From: Clavibacter sp. VKM Ac-2872 | Lineage (GTDB): Bacteria; Actinomycetota; Actinomycetes; Actinomycetales; Microbacteriaceae | DNA: 64,000 bases | NCBI RefSeq assembly: GCF_015351105.1 | Contig: NZ_JADKRR010000001.1 | Span: 62,001 to 126,000, forward strand | Direction of reading: 5' to 3' | Shown here: piece after piece, positions 50,901 to 59,818 of the stretch | Position numbering within the stretch: the first letter of the stretch is position 1 | Layout: each line of letters begins with the position of its first letter | Position numbers and translations under genes: made by a program | The notes under the pieces: model-generated | The model's database searches: none | Told to the model about the DNA's origin: nothing | What the model saw: only the letters and a program-made list of their open reading frames with translations

Positions 50901-51427
50901 GGTCGTCCTCCGGTCGTGGTGGTGGCGGGTGCGGGAGCGCGACCGGTGCCCGGCGGATCCGCCCCCAGCGTCCGCCGGAGGCTCGCGACCCCGTCGGCCG
51001 CCGCGCGCCGCACGGCCTCCGGCGTCCCGCCGACGATCGCCGCGACCTCCGCGTGCGGCAGCCCCCCGAGGTACCGGTACGCGACCGCGAGCCGCTGCCG
51101 CTCGGGAAGGGCGGCGACGGCGCGCCAGAGGTCGGGGTCGCGGGATCCGGGCACGCCGAGGTCCGAGATCCGCTCGGGCACCTCGTCGACGGGGATGGCG
51201 TGGCGGCCGCGGGCGCGGATCGCGTCGAGGGCCTTGCGGTGCGCGATGGTGACGAGCCAGGCCCGCACGTCGGCGCGCGGCCCGAGCCGCGGGTACGCGA
51301 CGAGAGCCGACAGGAACGTCTCCGACCACGCGTCCTCGGCGTCCGCGTGCCCGCCGAGCACGGCCCGGCACACGCGGAGCACCACGGCGCCGTGCTCGGT
51401 CACGACCCTGTCGAACGGCTGCATCAT
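50897..51427 (-). CDS. RNA polymerase sigma factor (ECF-like, sigma-70 family)
   Basis: A 176-residue sigma factor with region 2 (VLRVCRAVLGGHADAEDAWS, then TFLSALVAYPRLGPRADVRA) and region 4 (LPERQRLAVAYRYLGGLPHA, then EVAAIVGGTPEAVRRAAADG). A Pro/Ala/Thr tail follows. Translationally coupled to ogt, so it may serve the DNA-alkylation response. No anti-sigma factor is adjacent. Start at ATG 51427; a second in-frame ATG follows directly. Confidence 0.9.
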   Translation of the reverse strand: MMQPFDRVVTEHGAVVLRVCRAVLGGHADAEDAWSETFLSALVAYPRLGPRADVRAWLVTIAHRKALDAIRARGRHAIPVDEVPERISDLGVPGSRDPDLWRAVAALPERQRLAVAYRYLGGLPHAEVAAIVGGTPEAVRRAAADGVASLRRTLGADPPGTGRAPAPATTTTGGRP

Positions 51428-51747
51428 CTCCACACCGGGTAGACGCCGGGGCGGGGTGATCCGTGAGGTCGGCGTGCGGATCAGTCTCGCGGATCCCGGG
51501 GCCGGTGTCGCGGGACGGCGCGGGCACGGCCCGCCTCCGAACGCGCCGTGCGCCTCCTCGCCATCTCCGGTGCCCTGCCCGTGCGCGCCGTAGGGACTAC
51601 CCGTGACGGTCCCCGCGGATGACGACCGGCGGCTCCCCGCTCGCGAGGATGGGAGCGCGGCCCACCCCCGGCCGCGCGTTCCGCGAGGAGCACCCGCCGC
51701 CGGCCCGTCCCCCCGGGCCGGCGGCGCACCGACGGAAGAGGATCCGC
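51428..51747. other. Divergent intergenic region, no gene seen
   Basis: 320 bp between the sigma-factor gene and the response-regulator gene. It is GC-rich with stop codons in likely frames and no clear palindrome or terminator. A ribosome site (GGAAGAGGA) lies just before the response-regulator ATG. It must hold the two divergent promoters, but I cannot locate them. Confidence 0.4.
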
Positions 51748-52482
51748 ATGACCGGCACCATGAGCCCCGCCGCCCGCGACGACGAGCAGGCCCTGCCCGA
51801 CGCACCCCGCGCGCTCCGCGTCTTCGTGGTCGACGAGGAGGCGCCCATCACCCAGCTGCTGTCGCTCGCGCTGCGGATGGAGGGCTGGGACGTGCGCGTC
51901 TTCGCCACCGGCCGTGCCGCGATCGCCGCGGCCGTGGATGCCGCGCCCGACGCGATCCTGCTCGACATGACGCTGCCCGACGTCTCGGGCGTGGAGGTCG
52001 TCGGCGAGCTGCGGCGGGCCGGCGTCGCGACGCCCGTGCTGTTCCTCACCGGGCGCGACTCGCTCGAGGACCGGCTCGCGGCCTTCGGCGCGGGCGCCGA
52101 CGACTACGTGACCAAGCCGTTCGGCCTCGAGGAGGTCGTCGAGACCCTGCGCGTGCTCTTCCGCCGCCGCGGCCTGGCTCCCGCCATGATCACCGCGGGC
52201 GACCTCGTGCTCGACCCGGCCACGGGCGAGGCGTGGCTCGCGGGCGTGCCGTTGGCGCTGGATCCCATGGACCTCGTCGTCGTGCAGGCGCTCGCCGAGG
52301 AGCCGACGCGTCGGCTCTCCCGCCGCGAGCTCGTGCACCGGCTGACGGACGCCGGCTGGGACCTCGTCGCCCCGCACGCGCTCCTCGACCTGCCGGCGGT
52401 GACCGGCCGTCGGACGGGCCGCGACCAGGTCGTCCTGCTCGCCGCGGCGGGCGACGACCTGGTGCTCGCGCCCGCCGTCTGA
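51748..52482 (+). CDS. Response regulator with OmpR-like receiver and degenerate output domain
   Basis: A 244-residue protein. The receiver (residues 22-135) has the acidic pair at D29-E30, the phospho-acceptor Asp73 in ILLDMTLPDVSG, Thr101 and Lys123 in YVTKPFG. The C-terminal region (residues 145-244) begins like an OmpR winged helix (GDLVLDPATGEAWLAGVPLA, then LSRRELVHRLTDAGWDLVA) but the recognition helix and hairpin are not recognisable. No histidine kinase is nearby, so it is an orphan. DNA binding is uncertain. Confidence 0.85.
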   Translation: MTGTMSPAARDDEQALPDAPRALRVFVVDEEAPITQLLSLALRMEGWDVRVFATGRAAIAAAVDAAPDAILLDMTLPDVSGVEVVGELRRAGVATPVLFLTGRDSLEDRLAAFGAGADDYVTKPFGLEEVVETLRVLFRRRGLAPAMITAGDLVLDPATGEAWLAGVPLALDPMDLVVVQALAEEPTRRLSRRELVHRLTDAGWDLVAPHALLDLPAVTGRRTGRDQVVLLAAAGDDLVLAPAV

Positions 52483-52750
52483 CGCCGGGAGCGCCTCCGT
52501 CGGGCGCCGCCTCCACCCCAATCCGGGGGCCGACGCGGCGATTCACCCCCCGCAACTCCGGGGATCACGAGTCACACGCGTCACACTGCGCCAATTATTT
52601 CCCCAGGTGGGTAGCGGATGTCCCTACAGTCGGGAGCGGGGAGCCGAACCTCCCCGACGCGTCCTCGAGACCCCCGAGCGCGTCTCCTCCACCGCACGAG
52701 CGCGGCACAGCACTGGCGCGCCCGGGCGGTCCTGCACCACTGGAGCTGTC

Positions 52751-54022
52751 ATGACCCGTGCCACCCCCGCCGCCGGTCGCGGCAGGTCGTTCCGTCGCGC
52801 GGCCGCCGGCGCCTGCTTCTCGGCGTCGCTCGTGATCCTGCCGCTCGCGATGGCGCCCGCCGCCCACGCCGAGACCGCCCCGGTCGGATCCGCGCCCGTC
52901 GCCGTCGACGCGCCGGTCGTCGAGTCGCCCGCCGCCACCCCGACCCCGGCCGCCGAGGCCCCTGTCGCGGACGCGACGCCGACCCCCGCACCCACCGGGA
53001 CCGCCGACGAGACCGCTCCCGTCGCCGACGCCCCGCTCGAGACCACGCCGACCCCGGCCGCCCCGGCCCCCGCGCCCTCGACCGGCCTCCCGACGCTCGA
53101 GCCGACCGTCCCCGTCGTCGAGCTGCCCTTCACCTGGACCACGCCCGACCGCGGCGTCGCCCTCCCGATCAACGAGGCCGTGCCCTTCGCCGGCACCGGC
53201 ACCGCGGGCAGCATCGTCACCGCCAGCTACTTCAACGCCGTGGGCGTGAAGTCCATCGCGGGCATCGGCATCGTCGGCGAGGACGGCACCTACGCGTTCC
53301 CCGCGAGCTTCACCGAGCTGCTGCAGGACTCGAAGACCGCGAGCGTCACGCTCACGCAGGTCGGCCTCGACCTCACGATCGAGGGCGAGATCCGCGGCCT
53401 GGTGCGCTTCGCCGAGGCGCCCGTCGGCCCGTTCGTGCGCGCCGAGGCGTCGTTCTCGACCATCTCGCCGATCTCCGTCGCCCAGGCCACCAGCCTGCTC
53501 GGCGGCCTGAAGGTCACCGCCACCGGCTACCTCCGCTACGAGGCCGTCGAGGTGACGGTCACCGCGCCCGACGGCCGCGTGATCCAGCTCAGCGACGAGA
53601 ACGGCGGCGGCGTCGGCGTCGGCACCCGCTCGCTCAAGGACCTCGTGCGCGCCGACGTCGACGGCACGTTCGCGCAGCCGATCATCCTGTTCGGCGACAT
53701 CCAGCCGGGCACCTACAAGGTGTCCGTCCTGGGCCTCGAGTCGGGCCTCTCCCTCGGCGGCACCGTCGAGCTCACGGCCGAGGACGCCAGCGTGCCGGTC
53801 ATCCCGGGCGTCCCGACCCCGACGCCGACCACGCCGTCGATCGACCCCGCGGGCACCGCCCCGAAGCCGATCACGAAGCCGGCCGCGAACCACGGCGACA
53901 CCCTGCCCGTCACGGGCACCGACGGCGCGGCGGCCCTCGGCCTCGGCGGCCTCGGTGCGCTGCTGGCCCTGGCCGGCGCGGGCACGCTCGTCGCGCGTCG
54001 TCGCCTGCGCTCCGCGGAGTAG
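52751..54022 (+). CDS. LPXTG cell-wall-anchored surface protein
   Basis: A 423-residue secreted protein. Signal peptide at residues 1-40 (ending APAAHA), then a low-complexity Pro/Ala/Thr/Val spacer to about residue 115, a beta-rich middle (residues 120-360), a Pro/Thr linker, and the sortase signal LPVTG at 385-389 followed by a hydrophobic segment and RRRLR tail. It should be covalently linked to peptidoglycan by a sortase. Ligand or role unknown. A hairpin terminator follows. Confidence 0.9.
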   Translation: MTRATPAAGRGRSFRRAAAGACFSASLVILPLAMAPAAHAETAPVGSAPVAVDAPVVESPAATPTPAAEAPVADATPTPAPTGTADETAPVADAPLETTPTPAAPAPAPSTGLPTLEPTVPVVELPFTWTTPDRGVALPINEAVPFAGTGTAGSIVTASYFNAVGVKSIAGIGIVGEDGTYAFPASFTELLQDSKTASVTLTQVGLDLTIEGEIRGLVRFAEAPVGPFVRAEASFSTISPISVAQATSLLGGLKVTATGYLRYEAVEVTVTAPDGRVIQLSDENGGGVGVGTRSLKDLVRADVDGTFAQPIILFGDIQPGTYKVSVLGLESGLSLGGTVELTAEDASVPVIPGVPTPTPTTPSIDPAGTAPKPITKPAANHGDTLPVTGTDGAAALGLGGLGALLALAGAGTLVARRRLRSAE

Positions 54023-54049
54023 CGGCGCGGCACCACCCGCATCACGCAC

Positions 54050-54086
54050 GACGACGGCCGGATCCCCGTGGGGTCCGGCCGTCGTC
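54050..54086 (+). terminator. Hairpin terminator after the LPXTG gene
   Basis: A 13-bp perfect stem (GACGACGGCCGGA and its complement) around an 11-base loop, 28 bp after the stop codon. Typical GC-rich actinobacterial terminator without a strong T tract. Confidence 0.75.
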
Positions 54087-54200
54087 GCGTGCGGGCGGCG
54101 CGTGCCTTGTCCCGCCCCGCGGCCTCCCCGTACATTTGACGTGACCCGCAACGAATCACCCGCACGCGGATCCGCACCCCGTATGAGACGAAGGAGTCCC

Positions 54201-55415
54201 ATGTCCGACACGCAGCCCGCCGCGACGCCCACGGAGACCGGAGGCGCCCTCGGCGTCGCGATGATCGGGCACGGGTTCATGGGCGCCGCCCACTCGCAGG
54301 CCTGGCGCGTCGCGCCCGCGTTCTTCGACCTGCCGCTCGCGCCGCGCATGGTGTCCGTCGTCGGACGCGACCGGGCGCGCACGCAGGAGTCCGCGGACCG
54401 CTGGGGCTGGGATCGCGCGGAGACCGACTGGCGCGCGGCCATCGAGCGCGACGACATCGACGTGGTCGACATCTGCTCGCCCGGCAGCACGCACGTCGAG
54501 ATCGCGGTCGCCGCGCTCGAGGCCGGCAAGCACGTGCTGTGCGAGAAGCCGCTCGCCAACACGGTCGAGGAGGCGGAGATCATGGCGGCCGCCGCCGAGA
54601 AGGCCGCCGCGCAGGGGATCCGCGCGATGGTCGGCTTCAGCTACCGCCGCGTGCCCGCCATCACCTTCGCGCGCGACCTCGTCGCCCAGGGCGCGATCGG
54701 CGAGCTCCGCCAGGTGCGCGCGCTCTACCTGCAGGACTGGCTGACCGACGCCGAGGGCCCCATGACCTGGCGCCTCGACAAGGAGGCGGCCGGATCCGGT
54801 GCGCTCGGCGACATCGGCGCGCACATCGTCGACGCGGTGCAGTTCATCACGGGCGAGCAGCTGGACGCGGTGAGCGGCCTGCTCCGCACCTTCGTGGAGG
54901 AGCGCCCGCTGCTCGCCGAGACGCGCGGCCTCGGCGGCGTCGCGTCGAGCGAGCGCGGCCAGGTCACCGTCGACGACGCCGCCTACTTCACGGGGAAGCT
55001 CGCGGGCGGCGCGCTCGCCAGCTTCGAGGCGACCCGCATGGCCACCGGCCGCAAGAACGCGCTGCGGCTGGAGTTCAGCGGATCCGACGGCGCCATCTCC
55101 TTCGACCTCGAGCGCCTCAACGAGATCGAGCTGTACGACGCGACCGCGCCCGCCGACCGGCTGGGCTTCCGGCGGATCCTCGTCACCGAGCCCGAGCACC
55201 CCTACACGGCCGCGTGGTGGCCGACCGGCCACGGCCTCGGCTACGAGCACGCGTTCACCCACCAGGTGCGCGACCTCGTGCACGACATCGCCGCGGGCCG
55301 GGAGCCCCAGCCGTCGTTCGCCGACGGTCTCCGCGTGCAGCGCGTGCTCGACGCCGTGGAGCGCAGCTCGGCCGACGGCAGCGCGTGGGTGCAGGTGGAC
55401 CCCGCCGGCGCCTGA
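54201..55415 (+). CDS. Gfo/Idh/MocA-family oxidoreductase
   Basis: A 404-residue NAD(P)-dependent sugar or cyclitol dehydrogenase. The Rossmann motif is IGHGFMG near residue 22, EKPLANTVEEAE (residues about 114-125) carries the catalytic Lys of the EKP motif, and DIGAHIVDAVQFITG contains the usual Asp/His. The AAGGAG ribosome site lies 6 bases before the ATG. Monocistronic; probably involved in inositol or rare sugar use. Confidence 0.94.
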   Translation: MSDTQPAATPTETGGALGVAMIGHGFMGAAHSQAWRVAPAFFDLPLAPRMVSVVGRDRARTQESADRWGWDRAETDWRAAIERDDIDVVDICSPGSTHVEIAVAALEAGKHVLCEKPLANTVEEAEIMAAAAEKAAAQGIRAMVGFSYRRVPAITFARDLVAQGAIGELRQVRALYLQDWLTDAEGPMTWRLDKEAAGSGALGDIGAHIVDAVQFITGEQLDAVSGLLRTFVEERPLLAETRGLGGVASSERGQVTVDDAAYFTGKLAGGALASFEATRMATGRKNALRLEFSGSDGAISFDLERLNEIELYDATAPADRLGFRRILVTEPEHPYTAAWWPTGHGLGYEHAFTHQVRDLVHDIAAGREPQPSFADGLRVQRVLDAVERSSADGSAWVQVDPAGA

Positions 55416-55623
55416 CCGCCGGGGCGGGCGGCACCTGTGAGACCGCCGCACGCACGCCTCCGCCTGTCGCTACCGTGACACCACCTCGCCCGCCGCCGCC
55501 TCCCGTCGGCGGCGCCGACGGATCACGACGCTCCTCCTCCCGGTCCCGCCCGCGCGCATGCACGCGGGCCGCCCGGCGTGCTCCGCGGCGCTCGCGCGAG
55601 CCCGCGCCAGGAGAGACGCCGCC

Positions 55624-57636
55624 ATGCTCCGCATCCGTTCCATGAGACCGTCCCGCGTGCGGGTCGCCCTCGTCGCCCTCGCCGTCGCGACCGCGGTCGT
55701 GCCCTCCGTCGCGCCGACGTCGGCGTCCTCCGCGGGAGCCGCCCCCGGAGGGATCACGCCCGGTCACGTCCTGGGTGCGGACGGCCGCAGCGCGGAGGCG
55801 TATCAGCTCTCCGACGCGATCCTCGAGCACGTCTACGTGCAGGCCGACATGGACTCCGACGGCGACGGTCGCGAGGACCTCATCCGCGCCGACATCCAGC
55901 GCCCGCGCACGCCCTCCGGCATCACCGTGCCGAGCATCATCGGCGCCTCCGGGTACTTCGGCGCGCCGATCGACACGACCACGAAGCCCTACGTCGATCC
56001 GGAGCACCGCGACACCAGCGACCTGTCCTCCATGCCGGGCTGGGAGAACAACTACTTCGTGCCCCGCGGCTACGCCGTCCTCTCCGTCGATGTCGCCGGG
56101 ACGAACTTCTCGGAGGGCTGCGTCGACGACGTCGGGCCGAACGACGTCGAGTCGGTGGCGGCCGTCATCCGCTGGCTGCACCACGAGCCGGGTTCGGTCG
56201 CGTACCGCGACCTCGACCGGGCCGTCCCCGTCGACTCCGCGTGGAGCTCCGGCCTCAGCGCGGTGAGCGGAATGTCCTACGACGGCGGCATCGCGCACGC
56301 CGTCGCCACCTCGGCCCACGTGCCGGGGCTGAGGACGGTCGTCCCCATCGAGGGCGGCACGAGCGCCTACAACACGCGCCCGAACGGCATCGACGTGGGA
56401 GGGGGCACGGCCGAGTTCTCCGAGTACCTCACGGAACCCGAGCCGGCCGGCACGAAGTCCCCGAAGCTGCCGCAGTCGCTCCGGGATCACCAGGCGGCGA
56501 AGCGGAAGACGTGCCAGGCGTCCTTCGACGCGATGCGCGCCCAGTCGGATCCCGCCGGCCGCACGGACAACGCGTTCTGGCAGGCCCGCGACTACACGCG
56601 GAAGGTCGACCAGATCGCCCGGAACGGCGTCAGCGAGTTCATCGCGCAGGGGCAGGGCGACATGGTCGTCCGCACCAACGAGCTCGCCGCCCACTGGGCG
56701 GCGCTGCAGCGCGCCGGCGTGACCTCGAAGCTCTGGCTCCACCAGGCCGGGCACGTCGAGGCGTTCCGGTTCGACCGGCCGACCTGGGTGGACACGCTGC
56801 ACCGGTGGTACGACCACGCCCTCCTCGGGGTGGCGAACGGGATCACGGCGGAGCCGCCCGTGCGGGTCCAGACCTCGCCGACCACCTGGCAGGACAGCGC
56901 CGTCTGGCCCGCCGCGGGCAGCGTCGCCACGACGCTGCACCCGGGTGCGGTCACGGGCGGCCTCGGCGCGCTCGGCATGGCGCCGGATCCCGCGGCCGGA
57001 TCGGCCTCCTACGCCGCCAGCCTCCAGGAGGACGACTCGCCGACCGCGCTCACGCGTGGCGCCGCCGAGCCCCGCGCGGCGAAGGACCGGCTCGTCTTCA
57101 CCAGCCCCGCCCTCGATCACGACGTGCGGATCTCCGGCACGCCGCGCATGTCGGTCCGCGTCACGCCGGGGGCCGGCGACACCGACGTGTCCGTCGCGCT
57201 GGTCGACTACGGCCCCCAGACCATCGTCGACACCCCCTCCGACGATGAGCTGGTCCTCCTGAAGACGGGCACCGCGTACGGCCAGTCGACTCCGGCCGAC
57301 CGCGGGGAGTACTACGACGAGACCCTGGCCACCCGGAGCACCGGCAGCTTCGTGTTCTCGCGCGGCATCGGGAACACGGCGCACCACGAGTCCCTCCAGG
57401 CGTACACGCCGGTGCCCGCGGGCGACACGATCGACCTGGCCTGGGATCTCCAGCCCGTCGACCACGTGATCCCCGCGGGGCACCGGCTGGGGATCATCGT
57501 CTACAACGACGGCCTCCGGTCGGCCGCGGACGAGGACGGGTCGCGCGTCGTCACCGCCGGCTCCACGGTCGACCTCGCGCACAGCTCCATCGTCGTGCCC
57601 GTCGTGGGCGGCGCCGTCGACGGAGTCGCACGATGA
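55624..57636 (+). CDS. Secreted X-Pro dipeptidyl-peptidase (S15 family)
   Basis: A 670-residue serine peptidase or acyl hydrolase. Signal peptide at residues 1-40 (VRVALVALAVATAVVPSVAP). The alpha/beta core has the nucleophile Ser218 in SGMSYDGG, and the His is in HQAGHVEAF. The C-terminal jelly-roll domain starts at about residue 480 (VFTSPALDHDVRISGTPRMS). It should remove Xaa-Pro dipeptides outside the cell. Overlaps the next gene (ATGA), a secreted metalloprotease, so the two may act together in peptide use. Confidence 0.92.
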   Translation: MLRIRSMRPSRVRVALVALAVATAVVPSVAPTSASSAGAAPGGITPGHVLGADGRSAEAYQLSDAILEHVYVQADMDSDGDGREDLIRADIQRPRTPSGITVPSIIGASGYFGAPIDTTTKPYVDPEHRDTSDLSSMPGWENNYFVPRGYAVLSVDVAGTNFSEGCVDDVGPNDVESVAAVIRWLHHEPGSVAYRDLDRAVPVDSAWSSGLSAVSGMSYDGGIAHAVATSAHVPGLRTVVPIEGGTSAYNTRPNGIDVGGGTAEFSEYLTEPEPAGTKSPKLPQSLRDHQAAKRKTCQASFDAMRAQSDPAGRTDNAFWQARDYTRKVDQIARNGVSEFIAQGQGDMVVRTNELAAHWAALQRAGVTSKLWLHQAGHVEAFRFDRPTWVDTLHRWYDHALLGVANGITAEPPVRVQTSPTTWQDSAVWPAAGSVATTLHPGAVTGGLGALGMAPDPAAGSASYAASLQEDDSPTALTRGAAEPRAAKDRLVFTSPALDHDVRISGTPRMSVRVTPGAGDTDVSVALVDYGPQTIVDTPSDDELVLLKTGTAYGQSTPADRGEYYDETLATRSTGSFVFSRGIGNTAHHESLQAYTPVPAGDTIDLAWDLQPVDHVIPAGHRLGIIVYNDGLRSAADEDGSRVVTAGSTVDLAHSSIVVPVVGGAVDGVAR

Positions 57637-58208
57637 CCCGCGGCATCCCCTCCCGTCCCGGTGCCCGGCGCGGGCGGCGCACGGCCGCCCTCAGCGCGAC
57701 GGCTCTCGCCGCGCTGGCGGCGCTGGCCGGCGCCGCTCCCGCCCAGGCCTTCGAGCTCGAGGGCCCGCACTGGGCCACCCCGCAGCTGACGATCGACACG
57801 ACCGACGTCCCCGCGGGGCCCTTCCACGATGCGCTCGACGCCGCGGCGGGCGAGTACACGTCGCTCACCCACGCCTCCGTGAGCACCGCCGACGCCACCG
57901 GCTCGCCGTGGGCGGCGCAGGTCGTCGACCAGGGCGACGACGGCTACGAGGGCTACTCCACATGGAGATACGACGGTCAGCGCATCACCTACTCGGCCGC
58001 CATGCACCTCAACACCCACTACCTCGACGATTCGCTGCCCACCACGCGGCTGAAGGTGGTGTGGGAGCACGAGACGGGGCACGTCCTCGGGCTCGCCCAC
58101 GTGCCGGGCATCGACCACGTCATGTACTACCGGGCATCCGACGCCTACGACGACGGCGTGACCGGCCTCACCGACGACGAGGTCGCCGGGATCGACTCGA
58201 TCTACTGA
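57633..58208 (+). CDS. Secreted zinc metalloprotease (matrixin-like)
   Basis: A 191-residue protein with a signal peptide (ATALAALAALAGAAPAQA). The zinc site HETGHVLGLAH at residues 146-156 is the HExxHxxGxxH motif, and Met164 in HVMYYR fits the Met-turn, so it belongs to the metzincin group. It is short compared with other metzincins and has no prodomain cysteine switch. ATGA overlap with the peptidase gene before it and TGATG overlap with the lipoprotein gene after it. Confidence 0.9.
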   Translation: MTRGIPSRPGARRGRRTAALSATALAALAALAGAAPAQAFELEGPHWATPQLTIDTTDVPAGPFHDALDAAAGEYTSLTHASVSTADATGSPWAAQVVDQGDDGYEGYSTWRYDGQRITYSAAMHLNTHYLDDSLPTTRLKVVWEHETGHVLGLAHVPGIDHVMYYRASDAYDDGVTGLTDDEVAGIDSIY

Positions 58209-58888
58209 TGGGCACGCGCATGGACACGACCACCTCGACGACCGCAGCGACGATCCGCCTCGCCGCCCTCGCCCTGGGAGCCGGCGTGCTCCTGCTGGCC
58301 GGCTGCGCCGCCGCACCCACGGGTGCCTCCGCGGGCGCTCCGGCGGGCGACGCGTCCACGGCGGCGCCGATGGACCCCGGCATGGACATGCCGATGGAGG
58401 CGGGGCCGGGATCGCACACCCACGGATCCCGCCACACCCTCTACGGCTCGCTCGCCGCGCTCGCGGACGACAGCGTCGAAGTCGTCACGGGCACCGTCGT
58501 CGCGCAGCGCGAGGTGGCCGACCTCGGGCCGAGCGCCCCGGCCACGGTCTCGACGGTGCGGGTCGCGTCGGTCGCGAAGACCGCGCGCGGCGTCGCGGTC
58601 GGCGACGAGGTCGAGGTGCGGCAGATCGGCACGGCCGCGGAGCCGGGCCCGGCGGCGATGCTCGTGAGCGGATCCGCGTACCTCCTCTACCTGCGGCCCT
58701 CGCGCCTTCCCGGCGATGCCGCCTCCCAGTCGTTCGTGACGGGCGGCTCCGCTGGGATCTTCGCGGTTCCGGACGCGGGCGTGCCGGCGGACGGCGCCAC
58801 GGGGCCGTCGGCGACGTTCGCGCGGATCGACCACGAGCAGGGCGACGTCCTGCCCGAGCGTGTCGACGCGGATCACGCGCTCGGCTGA
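58208..58888 (+). CDS. Lipoprotein with Met/His-rich segment
   Basis: A 226-residue lipoprotein. Signal peptide with lipobox LLAGC at about residues 29-33. A Met/His-rich stretch (MDPGMDMPMEAGPGSHTHGS) near residues 50-70 could bind copper. The rest is a beta domain (TVSTVRVASVAKTARGVAVG, AAMLVSGSAYLLYLRPSR). Its start overlaps the metalloprotease stop, and a YcnI/PepSY copper group follows, which supports a metal-linked role by context only. Confidence 0.75.
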   Translation: MGTRMDTTTSTTAATIRLAALALGAGVLLLAGCAAAPTGASAGAPAGDASTAAPMDPGMDMPMEAGPGSHTHGSRHTLYGSLAALADDSVEVVTGTVVAQREVADLGPSAPATVSTVRVASVAKTARGVAVGDEVEVRQIGTAAEPGPAAMLVSGSAYLLYLRPSRLPGDAASQSFVTGGSAGIFAVPDAGVPADGATGPSATFARIDHEQGDVLPERVDADHALG

Positions 58889-58964
58889 CCGGCGCCGCGC
58901 GATCCCGGCGCGGCGTCGCCCGGGCGCTCCCGTACCCTGGACCGGACGACCGGGAGGCGGACGG

Positions 58965-59645
58965 GTGCAGGCACGGCAGGAGCGGACGCTGCGCGCCGCG
59001 CTGTCCGCGTCCGTCTGCACGCTCGTCACGGCGACGCTGCACGCGGCGGCCGGCGGCGGGATCCCGCATCCGCTCGTCCTGGGGCTCGCCCTCGTGCTCG
59101 GCGTCGCCCTGTGCTTCGCGCTGGGCGGACGCCGGGTGGCGCTCGCTCCGCTCGTGCTCGCGATCGGCGCCACGCAGGGCGTGCTGCACGCGGCGTTCAC
59201 GTTCGGCGGATCCGCGGTCGCGCCGGGGATGCCCCTGGGCGCGACCGCGTCCGCCGGGCACGAGCACGCGCACGCCACGGCGGATGCCGCGCGCGTGCTC
59301 GCCGGCGGCTCCGCGATGGCCGGGATGCCCGCCGGCCACGACGGCGCGATGCTGCTCGCCCACGTGATCGCCGGGATCGTCAGCGTGTGCTCGCTCCGCG
59401 CCGGCGCCGACGCGCTCCGCCGGGTCGTGCGCGCCCTCGCGCTGCGGGTCGGCGCGGCCGTGGGCGGCGCCGTCGGGTCGCTCGTCCGCGCCGCGGTCGC
59501 GCTGGCCGCCGCGCTCGCCGCGCCGGCCGCGGCACCCCGGCCGCGCCGGCTCGCGACCGACCTCCGTCCCGCGCGCCCCGTCTCGCTCCTCTCCGCGCGG
59601 ATCCAGGGTCGCCGCGGCCCGCCGCGCGGCGCGCTCGCCGCCTGA
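58965..59645 (+). CDS. Integral membrane protein with His/Met-rich loop
   Basis: A 226-residue protein starting at GTG 58965 with GGGAGG upstream. About four membrane segments in residues 10-150 (for example PLVLGLALVLGVALCFALGG, ALAPLVLAIGATQGVLHAAF) enclose a loop rich in His and Met (SAGHEHAHATADAARVLAGG, MAGMPAGHDGAM), a likely metal-binding site. A basic Ala/Arg-rich tail follows. It sits between the Met-rich lipoprotein and ycnI genes. Possible part of copper handling; family not recognised. Confidence 0.72.
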   Translation: MQARQERTLRAALSASVCTLVTATLHAAAGGGIPHPLVLGLALVLGVALCFALGGRRVALAPLVLAIGATQGVLHAAFTFGGSAVAPGMPLGATASAGHEHAHATADAARVLAGGSAMAGMPAGHDGAMLLAHVIAGIVSVCSLRAGADALRRVVRALALRVGAAVGGAVGSLVRAAVALAAALAAPAAAPRPRRLATDLRPARPVSLLSARIQGRRGPPRGALAA

Positions 59646-59818
59646 TCCGCGCCCGCCGCGTCCCTCGAGGAGCCCGGGCGCGGTCCCGCGTCGCCGCCGC
59701 GTCGCCCGTCGTCCGCCCGCGCCCTCCGCGCGATCCGGCCGGGCCTCGTCGCGCAGCCGCGCGCCTCCCGCACGCCCGGACCCGCACGGCCACGCCCGTG
59801 CTCCACCGAAGGACAGCC

